64,000 bases of DNA from Anticarsia gemmatalis (Eukaryota; Arthropoda; Insecta; Lepidoptera; Erebidae): NCBI RefSeq assembly GCF_050436995.1, contig NC_134767.1, positions 2,666,001-2,730,000 of the forward strand. Reading direction: 5' to 3'. The translations under genes were made by a program, and so were the position numbers. The notes under the pieces are model-generated. The model saw only the letters and a list, made by a program, of their open reading frames with translations, did not search any database and was not told the DNA's origin. Below, in pieces: positions 13,601 through 22,998 of the stretch (positions are counted from its first letter, which is position 1; every line of letters begins with the position of its first letter).

Positions 13601-14450
13601 ATAAAGAACTGTTTTTATTTAGTTGGTCAGAGGGACAGACCTTACAAGTAGTTCTAGTAGATTCTTTTATAATAATTTTTGGATTATTTTTCCCGAAAGA
13701 AATAGACTGTTTCGTAATGTGACTAGTATTTTTTGGATTTACTTTGTGTTGTGTATTTTTTCATAAATATCTTAAAGTTTGTTCATTTTATAGCTGTTTT
13801 AATATAAATATCTTAAAGTTAGTGTCATTTTAGATGTAGCCATTGTAATGTAACGATTTAATCTTACATTAAATAATAAAAATCATTCCAAAAACTTCGA
13901 TAACTTCTGCATTAAGACGATTTAAAGCGGAAATCGATCCTTAATGTACCATCAAACGTAGTCAAAATGTACGTTATACCTAATACGCAGGCCATGACCA
14001 ACATAGTTCAAATAAACCTCATATTATCACGAACACAAAAGAGAAAAAAAATTATAATCGGTAATCGATCAGCGAGAGCAAACCAAGTGGCCAACACCAC
14101 TATAAAATCAAACGCAATTACTTAGCTGAATACTATACAACAATCTTGAAACATCAGAAATAATTTTCGTTCAACAAACAATATATTAAACAGTTCCATT
14201 ACACATCCAGCCAATCACCTTCTTCCCCAAACACATATATTCCCCGAATAACACCGATTTATGTCACAATACATTCTACCGATGGAACGGGAAGGCATAA
14301 AAGAAAATTTTATAAGACACATAAAAAGTTCCCGCACCGAAATTGGAAGTCAGCGGGCTGAAGCCCAAATCCTGGGTATCAGGATAAATCAATGTTTGTT
14401 TGTGTAGAGCGGCACTTACGGCCGGGTACGGAAAACTGTGGAGACGCCAT
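1560..14450 (-). CDS. Hr51: Nuclear receptor NR2E3/PNR class (Hr51/unfulfilled), 5' part of gene, incomplete at left edge
   Basis: Four coding exons read right to left: 14450-14420, 9573-9445, 8485-8371 and 1663-1560, with phases matching at every junction (1, 1, 2). The product has a short Pro/Ala-rich N-terminus followed by a complete two-finger C4 DNA-binding domain. Finger 1 begins LICVVCGDTSSGKHYG and has the P-box CNGCSG. Finger 2 contains GRCVVDKAHRNQCQACRLKK. The CNGCSG P-box and KAHRNQC spacing are known for NR2E3/PNR and fly Hr51, and differ from Tailless/Dissatisfaction (CDGCRG type). This family binds DNA and regulates transcription; the fly member acts in neurons, notably mushroom body and clock cells. 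The last exon seen stops at GMNKD plus one base before a GTAAGT donor, so the hinge and ligand-binding domain are encoded left of position 1. A 6.7 kb intron separates the two zinc fingers. Family certain; first exon predicted. Confidence 0.88.
3155..3265 (+). pseudogene. LINE reverse-transcriptase 3'-terminal fragment, decayed
   Basis: The plus strand reads RTADDMVKCVGLECMRQPQD, resembling the conserved tail of RTE/Jockey-like LINE polyproteins (Trp-x-Asp-Asp-Ile ... Trp-Met-Arg ... Ala-Gln-Asp-Arg). A stop follows shortly, and neighbouring sequence only resembles pol in broken frames. It is an old, 5'-truncated copy in the Hr51 intron. Confidence 0.45.
4243..4368. repeat. Short foldback (hairpin) MITE
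   Basis: The left arm starts CTTATAATGAAACAATTT and the right arm ends AAATTGTTTCATTATAAT. Both run into CGCGA cores and a shared GATTTTAC/GTAAAATC stem around a loop of roughly 10 bases. Arms are about 55 bp with few mismatches. It lies inside the larger 3917-5148 element. Confidence 0.7.
4417..4715 (+). repeat. Dispersed repeat family A, copy 1
   Basis: It opens with GGCCCGCGACTTCGTCCGC, continues CCCTTCCCGCGTAAATCCCG and ends in TTTATAATATTAAGTAGG. A second copy is at 34080-34300 and a partial one at 59133-59236. The motif is very widespread in lepidopteran genomes. I cannot decide from sequence alone between a LINE 3' tail and a Helitron-like (Lep1-type) element. A (CGTA)/(CATA) microsatellite interrupts this copy. 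Confidence 0.75.
4588..4680. repeat. CGTA/CATA microsatellite
   Basis: Interrupted tetranucleotide runs of ACGT/ACAT type with many TACGTA and TATGTA palindromes, inside dispersed repeat family A. Confidence 0.85.
5153..5335 (+). repeat. Lepidopteran dispersed repeat (retroelement 3'-like tail)
   Basis: Contains AAACGACTGGACCGGTTTTG and ends GACAGGACAACGTCTGTCGG. I recognise the segment as a common lepidopteran interspersed repeat. It abuts the right end of the 1.2 kb inverted-repeat element. No coding capacity. Confidence 0.55.
5670..6370. repeat. Diverged direct-repeat pair
   Basis: Segments at about 5690-5790 and 6245-6335 share GGATTAAgtGGATTCAAGT-type cores followed by related sequence ending near TGTATTGT. 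They look like two old copies of one short element. The 96-codon frame over the first copy is not supported as a gene. Confidence 0.35.
7555..7974 (+). pseudogene. Unidentified reading frame with two in-frame stops
   Basis: From an ATG at 7555, 140 codons run in one frame with only two internal stops (TAA at 7618, TGA at 7741) and a terminal TAA at 7972. In sequence this AT-rich more stops would be expected by chance. The middle part contains a hydrophilic DKSQFEDLNNELREKV stretch and the last 76 codons are open. I do not recognise the family. It lies antisense in the Hr51 intron and could be a processed pseudogene or a transposon remnant. Confidence 0.3.
8371..8485 (-). CDS. Hr51: Hr51 exon: first zinc finger
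   Basis: This 115 bp exon is flanked by a TTCCACAG acceptor and an AG|GTACGT donor. It encodes the first C4 finger: CVVC, then CNGC inside the P-box helix, followed by FFKRSVRRKLIYR. The split after IYR and before CQAG is at a position often interrupted in nuclear receptor genes. No residue expected for DNA binding is missing. Confidence 0.95.
8486..9444. other. Hr51 intron with dispersed repeat B fragment
   Basis: Intron between the N-terminal exon and the first-finger exon. A copy of dispersed repeat B lies at 9085-9205; the rest shows nothing recognisable. Confidence 0.7.
9085..9205 (+). repeat. Dispersed repeat family B, copy 1
   Basis: Contains GAGTCCACCACGCTAGCC then GGGTTGGGGACTTTGAATGC, a segment I recognise as common in moth genomes. 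The opposite orientation appears at 22872-22998 and 63215-63335. Confidence 0.6.
9445..9573 (-). CDS. Hr51: Hr51 exon upstream of the DNA-binding domain
   Basis: Read on the minus strand, this 129 bp segment is open throughout, starts after a TCTCCACCAG acceptor and ends at TTTGG|GTAAGA. Its end phase (1) matches the start of the zinc-finger exon and joins to give HLGGLICVVCGD. It encodes a Pro/Ala/Ser-rich stretch with SPLRWSPPSSAAL near its start, then PPALRPWLPDPPTKKTNHLG just before finger 1. GC content is well above the flanking DNA, as expected for coding sequence. The plus-strand reading frame over the same bases is a shadow. Confidence 0.8.
11124..11142. repeat. (CT)n microsatellite
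   Basis: Uninterrupted TC/CT dinucleotide run of 19 bases. Confidence 0.95.
11708..13163. mobile_element. IS630/Tc1/mariner-class element with ~580 bp inverted arms
   Basis: Both ends carry CAGGGTGTCCCAAAACTCAA, flanked on each side by TA, the target duplication of this superfamily. The left arm (11708-12289) and right arm (12580-13163, inverted) are about 98% identical by eye; differences include substitutions near 11736, 11775 and 12237. Each arm includes a transposase C-terminal fragment: NEEYPRKWIGRSGTILWHPR then SRDLNPVDIFYWECIKGKVY, with the final catalytic-region D-x-x-P-x-D and a Trp-containing helix. The central ~290 bp continues it in the left orientation with frame breaks. No full transposase exists, so the element is non-autonomous. 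It sits in the predicted first intron of Hr51. Confidence 0.85.
12160..12455 (+). pseudogene. Transposase C-terminal fragment inside the inverted-repeat element
   Basis: Reading plus from about 12170 gives a DDE/D-type transposase tail: YPRKWIGRSG, DLNPVDIFYWECIKGKVY, then a Lys/Gln-rich stretch to a stop near 12358. A further related stretch follows. The N-terminal DNA-binding and first catalytic Asp regions are absent. An inverted copy of the first part lies in the right arm, about 12580-12710. Confidence 0.65.
13438..13495. promoter_or_regulatory. Isolated GC-rich block with dyad, candidate regulatory element
   Basis: Contains GATTGGTCCCCGGAG and an inverted GGTCCC/GGGACC pair in otherwise AT-rich intron. 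It matches no repeat I recognise. Function inferred only from composition. Confidence 0.2.
14420..14450 (-). CDS. Hr51: Candidate first coding exon of Hr51
   Basis: On the minus strand an ATG in good context (A at -3, G at +4) opens MASPQFSVPG plus one base and then meets a strong GTAAGTGCC donor. The resulting phase 1 fits the next exon at 9573, where an Arg codon would form at the junction. Only ten codons are present, so support rests on start context, donor quality and phase. A transcript read across the 4.8 kb intron would settle it. An overlapping upstream ATG in another frame gives phase 2 and does not fit. Confidence 0.5.
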
Positions 14451-14689
14451 TTCTGTTGTACATTTTGTTTCAGAGATGTTTTGTTAAGGTAAAAGTGCAT
14501 TTGTTTATTTGATAAATGGGACACGATTCTCTGAGCTTGATTTTAAAGTTTATGAATGCGCGATCAGGTTAAGCTCCGATTTTATTTGTACCTTCATTTA
14601 TAATACAACTCGTAATTTGCTCTACTTTGGCTCGATGTGTATTATTTCTTTAGTCCTTAACTAATTTTCAAACTATTTAACAATACGGA

Positions 14690-14812
14690 GTCGAAAGTAA
14701 ACGGGACGGTGTGGGAAACACGTTACGCCATTAACAATGTTAGCCCCGTGTTATAAAGGGCGAGCCTATTGCCACTTGCCGGGCGCGTTTACAACCATCC
14801 GGGCTACTATAT
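14690..14812. promoter_or_regulatory. GC-rich block just upstream of the predicted Hr51 start
   Basis: A compact GC-rich segment 240-360 bp upstream of the candidate Hr51 ATG. It includes a TTATAAAG core (14751-14758) and a CTATATAAG at its right end, with CGGGCGCG between. It could be a core promoter region, but strand and start site are not resolved. Confidence 0.3.
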
Positions 14813-15429
14813 AAGAATATAAAAATATAAATTAGAAAGGATGAAGAGTACTTTGCCTGACCTCATGATCAGCAGTCGGATACTCTGCCGACAAAAGAAT
14901 TTAAATATTATTCGTCGATACCAATTAAACAAATTAACGTAATTCGTGCCTTCATTTCATTCATTAAATTTTATACGATAATTTCAATAATTCCAATGAT
15001 TCGTAGTTATTTGCATTTGGTGTATTTCACACGAAGTGTTTAATTTTGATTGGGCTTTACTTTTTCGTGCGACGGTAATCTGATGTTTTAAATCAGTTCA
15101 ATAATTAATACTGAATGAATATTAAATTATTCGCTATGAATAAATACATATACGGACACATAGTATAATAGTTTATATCAGATGTACATTTTAAAGCGTA
15201 TTTTCCAACATAAATGGCCCGATGCTACTCAGATAACTTTTTAATACTCTTGGATGAAAAACATTTTATCGTTCTTGGTATTATCCAATTTTTTTCCGCA
15301 AGTGAGATGCATGCATAGCAAATTCTACACATGATTTAAACATAAAGACGTACCCTTTCATATTATTGTTAAGACTAATAAAGAGATAAAAGGATACCAT
15401 CCGATTACGTCTGCAACTAAGCACTGGAG

Positions 15430-15600
15430 CTGTCCGTCCCCGGAAAAAGACCCAGAGGAAGACTAAAGACTACGTGGACCGAAATGTTGCGGCGAGATAT
15501 GTAGGCACGTGAAGTTGAGACAGAGTGTAAGTAGGTAAGCCTAACCCCACCACCATATGGGACGAATAGCCAGGAAGAGAGAGAAAGAGACAAAAAGTAA
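15430..15600 (+). pseudogene. LINE pol 3'-terminal fragment, decayed
   Basis: The plus strand carries GRPKT-like RPRGRLKTTWTEMLRRDM, then after breaks NPTTIWDE and ERKRQK. These resemble the tail of LINE polyproteins (arginine-rich, W-x-D/E, then P-x-x-x-W-x-E). Stops and frame changes mark it as dead. Confidence 0.5.
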
Positions 15601-15774
15601 AACAATATAGTATCAGTTTACATATGAAGTTAACGAAACAGCTTTTATGAAGATTTTAACTGAAATAATGAAACAATTTAATTTTTAAACCACCACAGAC
15701 GTCTCCACTTATTTCTATGGTCGGATCTCAACTGGAAACTTTGTCGCTTGCCGTTTTATTTGGTTTTCTTTTGA

Positions 15775-15857
15775 CGCGACGCCCCCTAAGCCTTCTGATT
15801 AATTCGCCCCCACCCGCTTGAATCTGGATCCTTTTGACCCCCACTCCATTTCAACGT
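15775..15857. promoter_or_regulatory. C-rich block, candidate regulatory element
   Basis: CGACGCCCCCTAAG, TCGCCCCCACCCGC and GACCCCCACTCC occur within 80 bp of AT-rich DNA. They look like GC-box or zinc-finger binding runs and no repeat identity was recognised. Inference from composition only. Confidence 0.2.
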
Positions 15858-18800
15858 AGACTTTCGATTTTTTTGTTACTACCCGCAGTAAAGTAATGGT
15901 GAAGTTTATAGACATGTTTTTAAGCGTTGCGGATAATTTTTGTTCATAGTCTAAGAATTTAGTAAAAAGATTTGGCGCGCATGATTTATATCTCGATTAT
16001 AATTAAATGTTATTATTCTGTTATTATTTGGTTTCTGCCCACGTGTCGGGAAAAGGCATGTTTTTAGGTATGTATATATGTGAGTAAGTATTCCGTAAAA
16101 AATACTGCCACTGTAAGTTGCTTAAGCGTGTGGGTTTCTGATGATTTTAATTCTGAATTTTGTTTACCCTCACCAGCCTTAACAAATATATAAATATAAA
16201 AATAAAATATTATTATGTTTATACACAATAACTACGGATAAAAGCAATTCTTATCCGACAACCGTAGGAAGACCCAGTACATTTAGAACGTGAAGGTGCC
16301 GACGGAAAAATTAACTGGATATTAGTAGATTTATTTTTGCTTTAGGTACCAGTGGAAGAATAATCGACCGAAAATGATGAAAAATGTGCTTTTTAAAAAC
16401 TGTAGCTGACGAAATATGAATGCTTAAAATTCGTAATCGCCACAAATTAAGCTGCTTCGTTTAGATATTTTTATAATGTAAAGATCAACTGCCTACTGCT
16501 ACGACAATGGGTATCGTATCACACAAAATTACGCTTTAATAAAATCACACACCCACTAGTAAATTTCACACAAAACAAGCAAACTCAAACCAAATCCATT
16601 ATCTCCAACAAATTACTGTACATACAGTGATAATAAAATCTCAATATTCAAAACGGGCCGACATTATGTGAAAATGAAATTTCAAATCCCCCTCTTCCAT
16701 TGGTTATTTTGTATTCAACGTGCACTCTGACCGGGTAAAGTGGCAAATCATGAAGAGCTTGAAAATCAGTCAAATAGACCCCCGAGTTACTGGCTGTATG
16801 GGCCTGAATACTAATGCCGCGTTCGAAAAAAAAAACTATACCAACATGGCGGCGCGAAAAATGGCGCAAAAATGAATATTAACAGCGTGAATTGAATATG
16901 TTATTGTAACGTTGTTTGCTGTTGATTGCAAATGTTTTAATAGAGTTAGTTTTAGTTTGTGAATGTTAATTTAAGTTGATTTGAACCGGACACGATGTGA
17001 AATGGTTGAACGATATTTTTGATTGGTTCATCAATGGCGGGAATGATGAGAATATAGAGTAGTTGGTAATTAATATGTTTACACTTACTATTATTTTAAT
17101 TTTTGTGTTCGATTATTGTATGACATTGCTATTTTTTAATACATATTGAACCGATAATAAGCGTAGAACTTCCATCAAATATTGTACACCAATCGATACA
17201 CGGGTGCACTGAAACTACACATACCTAAGCTCCTATCTGCGGAAATTTCTTTTAGAAACATAGAAAAGCGTGTACCTAATTTAGTAATATTTTTCAAGAA
17301 AAATAAAGACAGGATTTAGAATATTTTCAACTTCAGATTAATTACCAATATTAAGTAAGATATCTTGACCTTTGTATTAAACAAATATTAAATTGGTTTT
17401 GGTGATTTATGCAACAAAACGTGGTGCGGTTTTCATAACGATTATAACTCAGTGACCAAAAGATGATCAGTAATTTCCCTTCTATCCAAACACTTGATTA
17501 CATTAAACAAAAGTTTTAATAATATAAGTTCTGTTCTTACCTGTCATTCTTCCGTCGGAGTGGTCTTGAGTCAGCTGCAGAGGAGTCTGAGCCACCTCCA
17601 TACTGTACAGTCTTTGATTCACACTATACGTCACTTTGATTTTGTTTCTAACTTTGTTTCATAATTTTAAGTTTATGTGTTAAATGATCTATGGGTAAAG
17701 AATAAAGTAATGAGTATAATGTTCTGCAAATACGGTGATGTTTATTTATTTATTTATTTATTATGGATCTTATTTATTTGTTATCATTCTTCTACCAAGA
17801 GATGCTTTCAAGAGACGCCAAGCATGCCTTGTTTAATTTTCTTTTGTATGAAAATAATTGACAGTTGCAGTTTAACATCACGATTAACAATCGTACTGTA
17901 TCTTTTTTTTATTTTTCTACACAACTGTTTTTTATCAAACATACTTGAGTATACATGTGCAAAAACGATTTTCTGTATTTTTTATAAATTAATGTAAGTG
18001 TATTGCAAAATATGCAACGAAATTAAGAACGTAATCTAAAGGATATCTCTATAGCCGACTATTCTAAGCACAGTTTAAGCATGGTTCTTTATTCTGAATG
18101 ACGTAAAACTTTCACACGAGATAAATATACTAGTCTAGACTTAAAGAGCAAAGGTAAATAGTCCGACGTATACGTCTGCGACCTTTGTTTCATTGATCTG
18201 AAGCTATATGACGTCATTGTACAACTAACTGAAGAATAAACATGATCTAAACTTGTATGTACTAATTACTTACTAGGTATAATGGTATACCTAATGAATC
18301 TGAAAGTCCTTTGTATTTTTTGTTTCAATGCCTTTATTGGACCTTTCGGTTTAAAATATATATTTTTGTGAATGATATTTCAATTTATAAGAAAGGCTAA
18401 CATTATGGCAACATCGCGATGAACATGAAACGTAAATAGTTTAACAATAAATCTATTACAATATTAAGATTATTCTGGTAGCGCTCCTAATACAAGACGT
18501 AAAAATGAACCAGCCTTTCATAACACTGAAAAAGTAATTAATTCTTGATTTATTATGAAAACCTTAACGATGTTTGAAATTTATTTTGAAATGTATAAAA
18601 AAAATTAACAAACACCTATAACTAAATTAAGTTTAAGTATTTGTTAACATATTGTGTCATGAAAATGTAGGAAACTATTATTTATTCGTTATTAGTAATC
18701 CGTATTGATACTGTTTGTGTCATTTTGTTTTATTTGTTTGATGATTCCTCGCGCTGACAGTTGGCTAGTTTTTTACGGGTAACGAACTTTTGAACTTATA

Positions 18801-20325
18801 TTTAAGTAAGTGTACTAGTATGTTTTAAAAGAACTGCACTTAAGAAAAATATATATCAGTTCGTATATCATCACACTATATTTTTCCAAATAAGATTTTA
18901 AGGGCAGATTGTGGCGATAGATATGGAAGTAATAAAGAGAAAATTATAAATTACTTTTAGGTACTATATAGAGGTTTTTGAAAAAGTACAGCTACTAATT
19001 TTGCTTGCTAATTTTGATTTCCAAAGCTTATCCGGTTGTGCTCTGGATCTGTTTAACATACAAATTCTGAAAAGTACTACATATTTTTTAATCCTAATAG
19101 TCGATAAACAGAACAAGTCAAAGTTAACCCTAAATTGGTCGACATTAAGATTATTTACCTTTAAAAATATCACTAGCATAACCAATTTTTGTTTCTACAA
19201 AGACACATCACATGACCCAACATTATTAAATTTTGGTGATATAATATAATTGCCGTGATCTTTCATTTTAAATAACATATAACACCTGAACTAACATGAA
19301 CAGTTAAACAGTTATAATGAAACTACATCAAATACGTATTTACATGTTGAATTGTAAACGATGGTGATTTTACGATTTTGAAATAGTCGCTTGAATAACA
19401 GCGTAGAAGATTCTAGAACGATCCCAGTACTTTACTTGAAAAATATGCTAAAAAGGTGCGATTATTTTTTTAGTATCTGTCTATTACTGCTTAGTTACCA
19501 GTATATTAAGTGCTAAGTACCTGTGCCTAAAGATTAAATTACTTTCAGGTCATGCCTTATTAAATCCTATATATAACCATGAAAATATAAATACTTAATA
19601 AATAAAAAAAAACGTTAAAATTTTGATGCTGCCGTAAATATTGAAAACGTGAAAACATCATGATTATTCATTGAATTTTGTGTAACGTAGAAAAATTCGG
19701 ATAAAACGAAGTAAGTTTAATGAGTAGCACTAAGTATATAGAACTCTGGCGTTCAACGAATTATGACCAATTGTTTGTAATGTGTTTTTTAAAGTATTTT
19801 GTTCTAAAAACGTATTTAATTAGATCGTAAAGTAAATAAAGTTTCGTAGCGCTACGGCTGTAGACCTCTACGAGACGCTACGAGTACTTCGGGTCATTGC
19901 GTCAACTGAAAATTTATAGCGACTGGCTTCAATGGAAAATAAAGTTCTATATCGAGGTAGGTATTTTACAATAAGATATGTAATTTAATTATGTAAAAAC
20001 ACTTCAGGTAAATCATATTTTTTTATCAAAATATGTAGCGCATTACTGAACAAAATAATATAATGTTTTTCTTACCCGGGAATTAACCTGAGATATAAAA
20101 TTTCTTGATTAGTTTGATCTAATTATAATAACTAATTAACTTATCAGTAAAAATATGACACTTACGAAAATCTTTAAAGAAGGAACTTAATTTATAAACA
20201 TAACATTGATTATATTTAATTATAATATAATAACGAATTCACAGAACAAAATACCCAATGAGTTTCCCTCCAAAAAAAATTGACAGTTCACGTGACGTTT
20301 CACTTTTGACGTTTATATTTTTTCT

Positions 20326-20578
20326 ACGAGCCGACGGGCAAAGGCGCGCGCGTTATGCCACGGCCGGGGAACTTTTGACGCGGTATTGCCTGTGAGCTTG
20401 AAGGCGTGGCGAGGCTCCGCCCCGTTGCTTTTCGCGTCTGACTCTGTCCCCCAGATAGGGGGACACTTCGATTTTGGGTCAGCTGTTAACCGTCCGTTTT
20501 AAGCTTTAATTTGTGGCATTACGCCGCTGTTGCGTCGGCCCCGCGCCGTTTAGAATAATGACGTCGTACATTTTAGCT
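20326..20578. promoter_or_regulatory. CpG-rich block of about 250 bp
   Basis: High CpG density (GGCGCGCGCG, GGCGAGGCTCCGCCCC, GGCCCCGCGCCG) with a CCCCCAGATAGGGGG dyad near 20450 and an AATGACGTCGT CRE-like site near 20568. No exon is evident on either strand. It is a candidate promoter or enhancer of Hr51 or of an unannotated transcript. Confidence 0.35.
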
Positions 20579-21825
20579 CGGATTGAACGTTCCGTTTTCC
20601 AATTACAACACGGAATGCTTGTTCGAATTTATATAGAAACAATTAGGTGCGGGACCGTTTATGCGTGAGTCGTTCTGTTGCGGCTTTTCTCTCAGATTTT
20701 ATTGGAAAAATTACGTTTTGTTGCATTCTTGTTATAAGTATTTTCTTTAGAAGGGATCAGTACGAAAAATCTAAACTCAAACTCCTTGCGTTTGTTTGAT
20801 AAATTATGCATACTCACCCTGCAGACAGTACCTACCTACCTAGATATGTGTCTCTATGTTAATTAATGTCAGATTCCAATTAACCGGTTTAACTATAGGT
20901 GCCTACATATCTACCTTCATTATCTCCAGTTTCCAGTATGGTGTAAACAGTTTACTGAACGATCAAAGTTATTAGGTTTTTCAAGCTAAAATGTTGCTAG
21001 AATTCAATAAAATTACTAGAATACAATAGAAGGCTAATAATTTTTTTGAAAACTAAGTAAAAATTAATATCAGCCGCTGTTTATGAAATTTTGAATTCCG
21101 TATAGTAAATCTACGACTTACGGTCCTTGCGTATTACTTTTTCACAAATAGGTACCTATGTCTTATAAAACATATTTACCTGCGCATCAAACCTACATAG
21201 CAATGACATTTGATGTTACCCAATAAGAATTCGCACATTTGGCAGGGCGTGGCGTCGCCTGTGCCTCGCGGAAAACAGCCGTCATAGACGAAAAGTCAAC
21301 AGTCCTACGATTGGGCGCGAAATTTTACCGCCAACATGAGCTGTCAAGATTGGGTGCTTTATGATGTCTGATAGGTATGTTTGATGCATATACAATATAC
21401 ACTTATTAAAAAAATGTGGGACCTATGACTGAAAAAAAGGAAAGGATTAAAAAAGGAGGTACAAATATGTACTGTATAATAATATTTAAATAAAGTTCTG
21501 ATGAAATTTGATTTATCGTTCGCAAAGAAATAGTAAAGTAAAGTAGGTACAAAGAAGTAGCTGACTCTGAAATATAGTTTCCAAATCATTGGCGTTACAA
21601 AATCCTTAAAAGAAAAGTCCTTAAAATATTATTATCTGATGCAAAATCAGTAAAGAAACTAACAACAAAAAAAAACTCTAAATTATACACTACAATATCT
21701 AGTACAATCAAGTTAAACAAGCTTATATCCAGTCATAGACTAAACATCTACAAACACAAATACATCAAAATCGAACATCCAACAAAACCGAATAAAATTT
21801 CAACATTCAATTCACTCGAAATCCC

Positions 21826-22090
21826 TGCCAAAGGAACCCCGAAAACTACCCACAAGTCAATTGCCAAACTGCGAGTTTCCACCCGCGCCACCCATTCACC
21901 CCGAACCACCCCGCTTGCCACCGAATTACCGGTCGCCCCCTAAACCACGGTCTTCAGTGACAGTTCAATAAGGCACAGCGACCAATCGCGGCAAACGTCG
22001 CCCGGTATAAGCCAATAGGATTAACGCTACACCCGTCCCTTTTCAACCCACCAACTATCATATAACGCTATCTTATTCTAACGCACGGTA
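21826..22090. promoter_or_regulatory. CCAAT-containing GC-rich block
   Basis: Contains ACCAATCGCGG and GCCAATAGG about 30 bp apart with CGTCGCCCGG between, preceded by a C-rich run. Two CCAAT boxes with a GC core resemble a housekeeping or TATA-less promoter. No adjacent coding exon is visible. Confidence 0.3.
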
Positions 22091-22871
22091 GACGGATTCT
22101 TGATTCGATTTCGATTGAATTCTTTATACGAATTTTCTTTTGTTTTTCACTCCGTTGAAAGGGCATGTCTCTGTTAATATTAACTGCTTGTTTTTTCTGC
22201 TTTTGAATAAAATGTAAAGGCTTTGTGCGTTCAGCCTTTTATTTTTTTAGACATAATATTGTGTTGTCTATTGTCTGTACTTAGGTGGACTCCTTTTTGT
22301 TCTTTTTACATTTAAGAATTAAGGAATACAGTAAATAGGTAGGTTATAAAAAGGCTTATAGATTTTACTATTAGGTAGGTAGTGTAGGTATGGAAGGTCA
22401 ACGATAACTGTAAACTCTATATTTTATACACGTGACTCTACATTTTCAGGTAACGACTCTACAATCTACATGTGTACTACACGTAGTTATAAAGTACGGA
22501 TTCGCAGACTTCAAAAGCGATCGAAAAGCTGAAAAATAAAGGTGTAAGTGGACCCAATTAAGTTTTCATAAAGAGTACATAATTAGCCCTCAAATGCCTG
22601 AATTCCTTAATTCTGTAGATACTTATAATAACCATTACCTATTGTATAAGTTTAAGAAATTCTTACGTCAAATACCCAATTTTATATATATCTTGATAAA
22701 AGTAATCACCACTCCAATTTGTTGCATTAAACAGAAATTAAAACTTATACCAAGATACTAAAGAAAATAAAATCAGGTTAAGGTCATAACTCAATGGAAA
22801 GGATGGCCTTTCAGTGTCTATTAAGTTATCTGGTGTAATCTGATTTTGAAATTAGGTCGCTTTATTTAATT

Positions 22872-22998
22872 ATGGAACCGATACCTGCAGTATTCTGCAA
22901 TAACCCAACTCACTCTGAGCCAGCGTGGTCGACTCTAAGGTCTAACCCCTCGCTCATTTCGGACTAAACTCTCCTTGCCCAGCAATGTGACATTTATG
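22872..22998 (-). repeat. Dispersed repeat family B, copy 2
   Basis: The inverse strand reads AGGGGTTAGACCTTAGAGTC then CACGCTGGCTCAGAGTGAG, related to copies at 9085-9205 and 63215-63335 through the GAGTC-x-ACCACGCT core. Confidence 0.6.

Larger units (their letters stand above)
9574..14419. other. Predicted first intron of Hr51
   Basis: Contains the 1.46 kb inverted-repeat transposon at 11708-13163, a CT microsatellite at 11124-11142 and a short GC-rich block at 13438-13495. Otherwise AT-rich without recognisable features. Confidence 0.5.

Noticed and set aside
14276..14524. Minus-strand 82-codon frame
   Set aside because: It overlaps the predicted Hr51 first exon in a different frame and would read through a strong donor; composition is not protein-like.
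17677..17997. 106-codon plus frame with many Phe, Ile and Cys
   Set aside because: It is T-rich low-complexity sequence including a TTTA microsatellite; hydrophobicity comes from base composition and no family features are seen.
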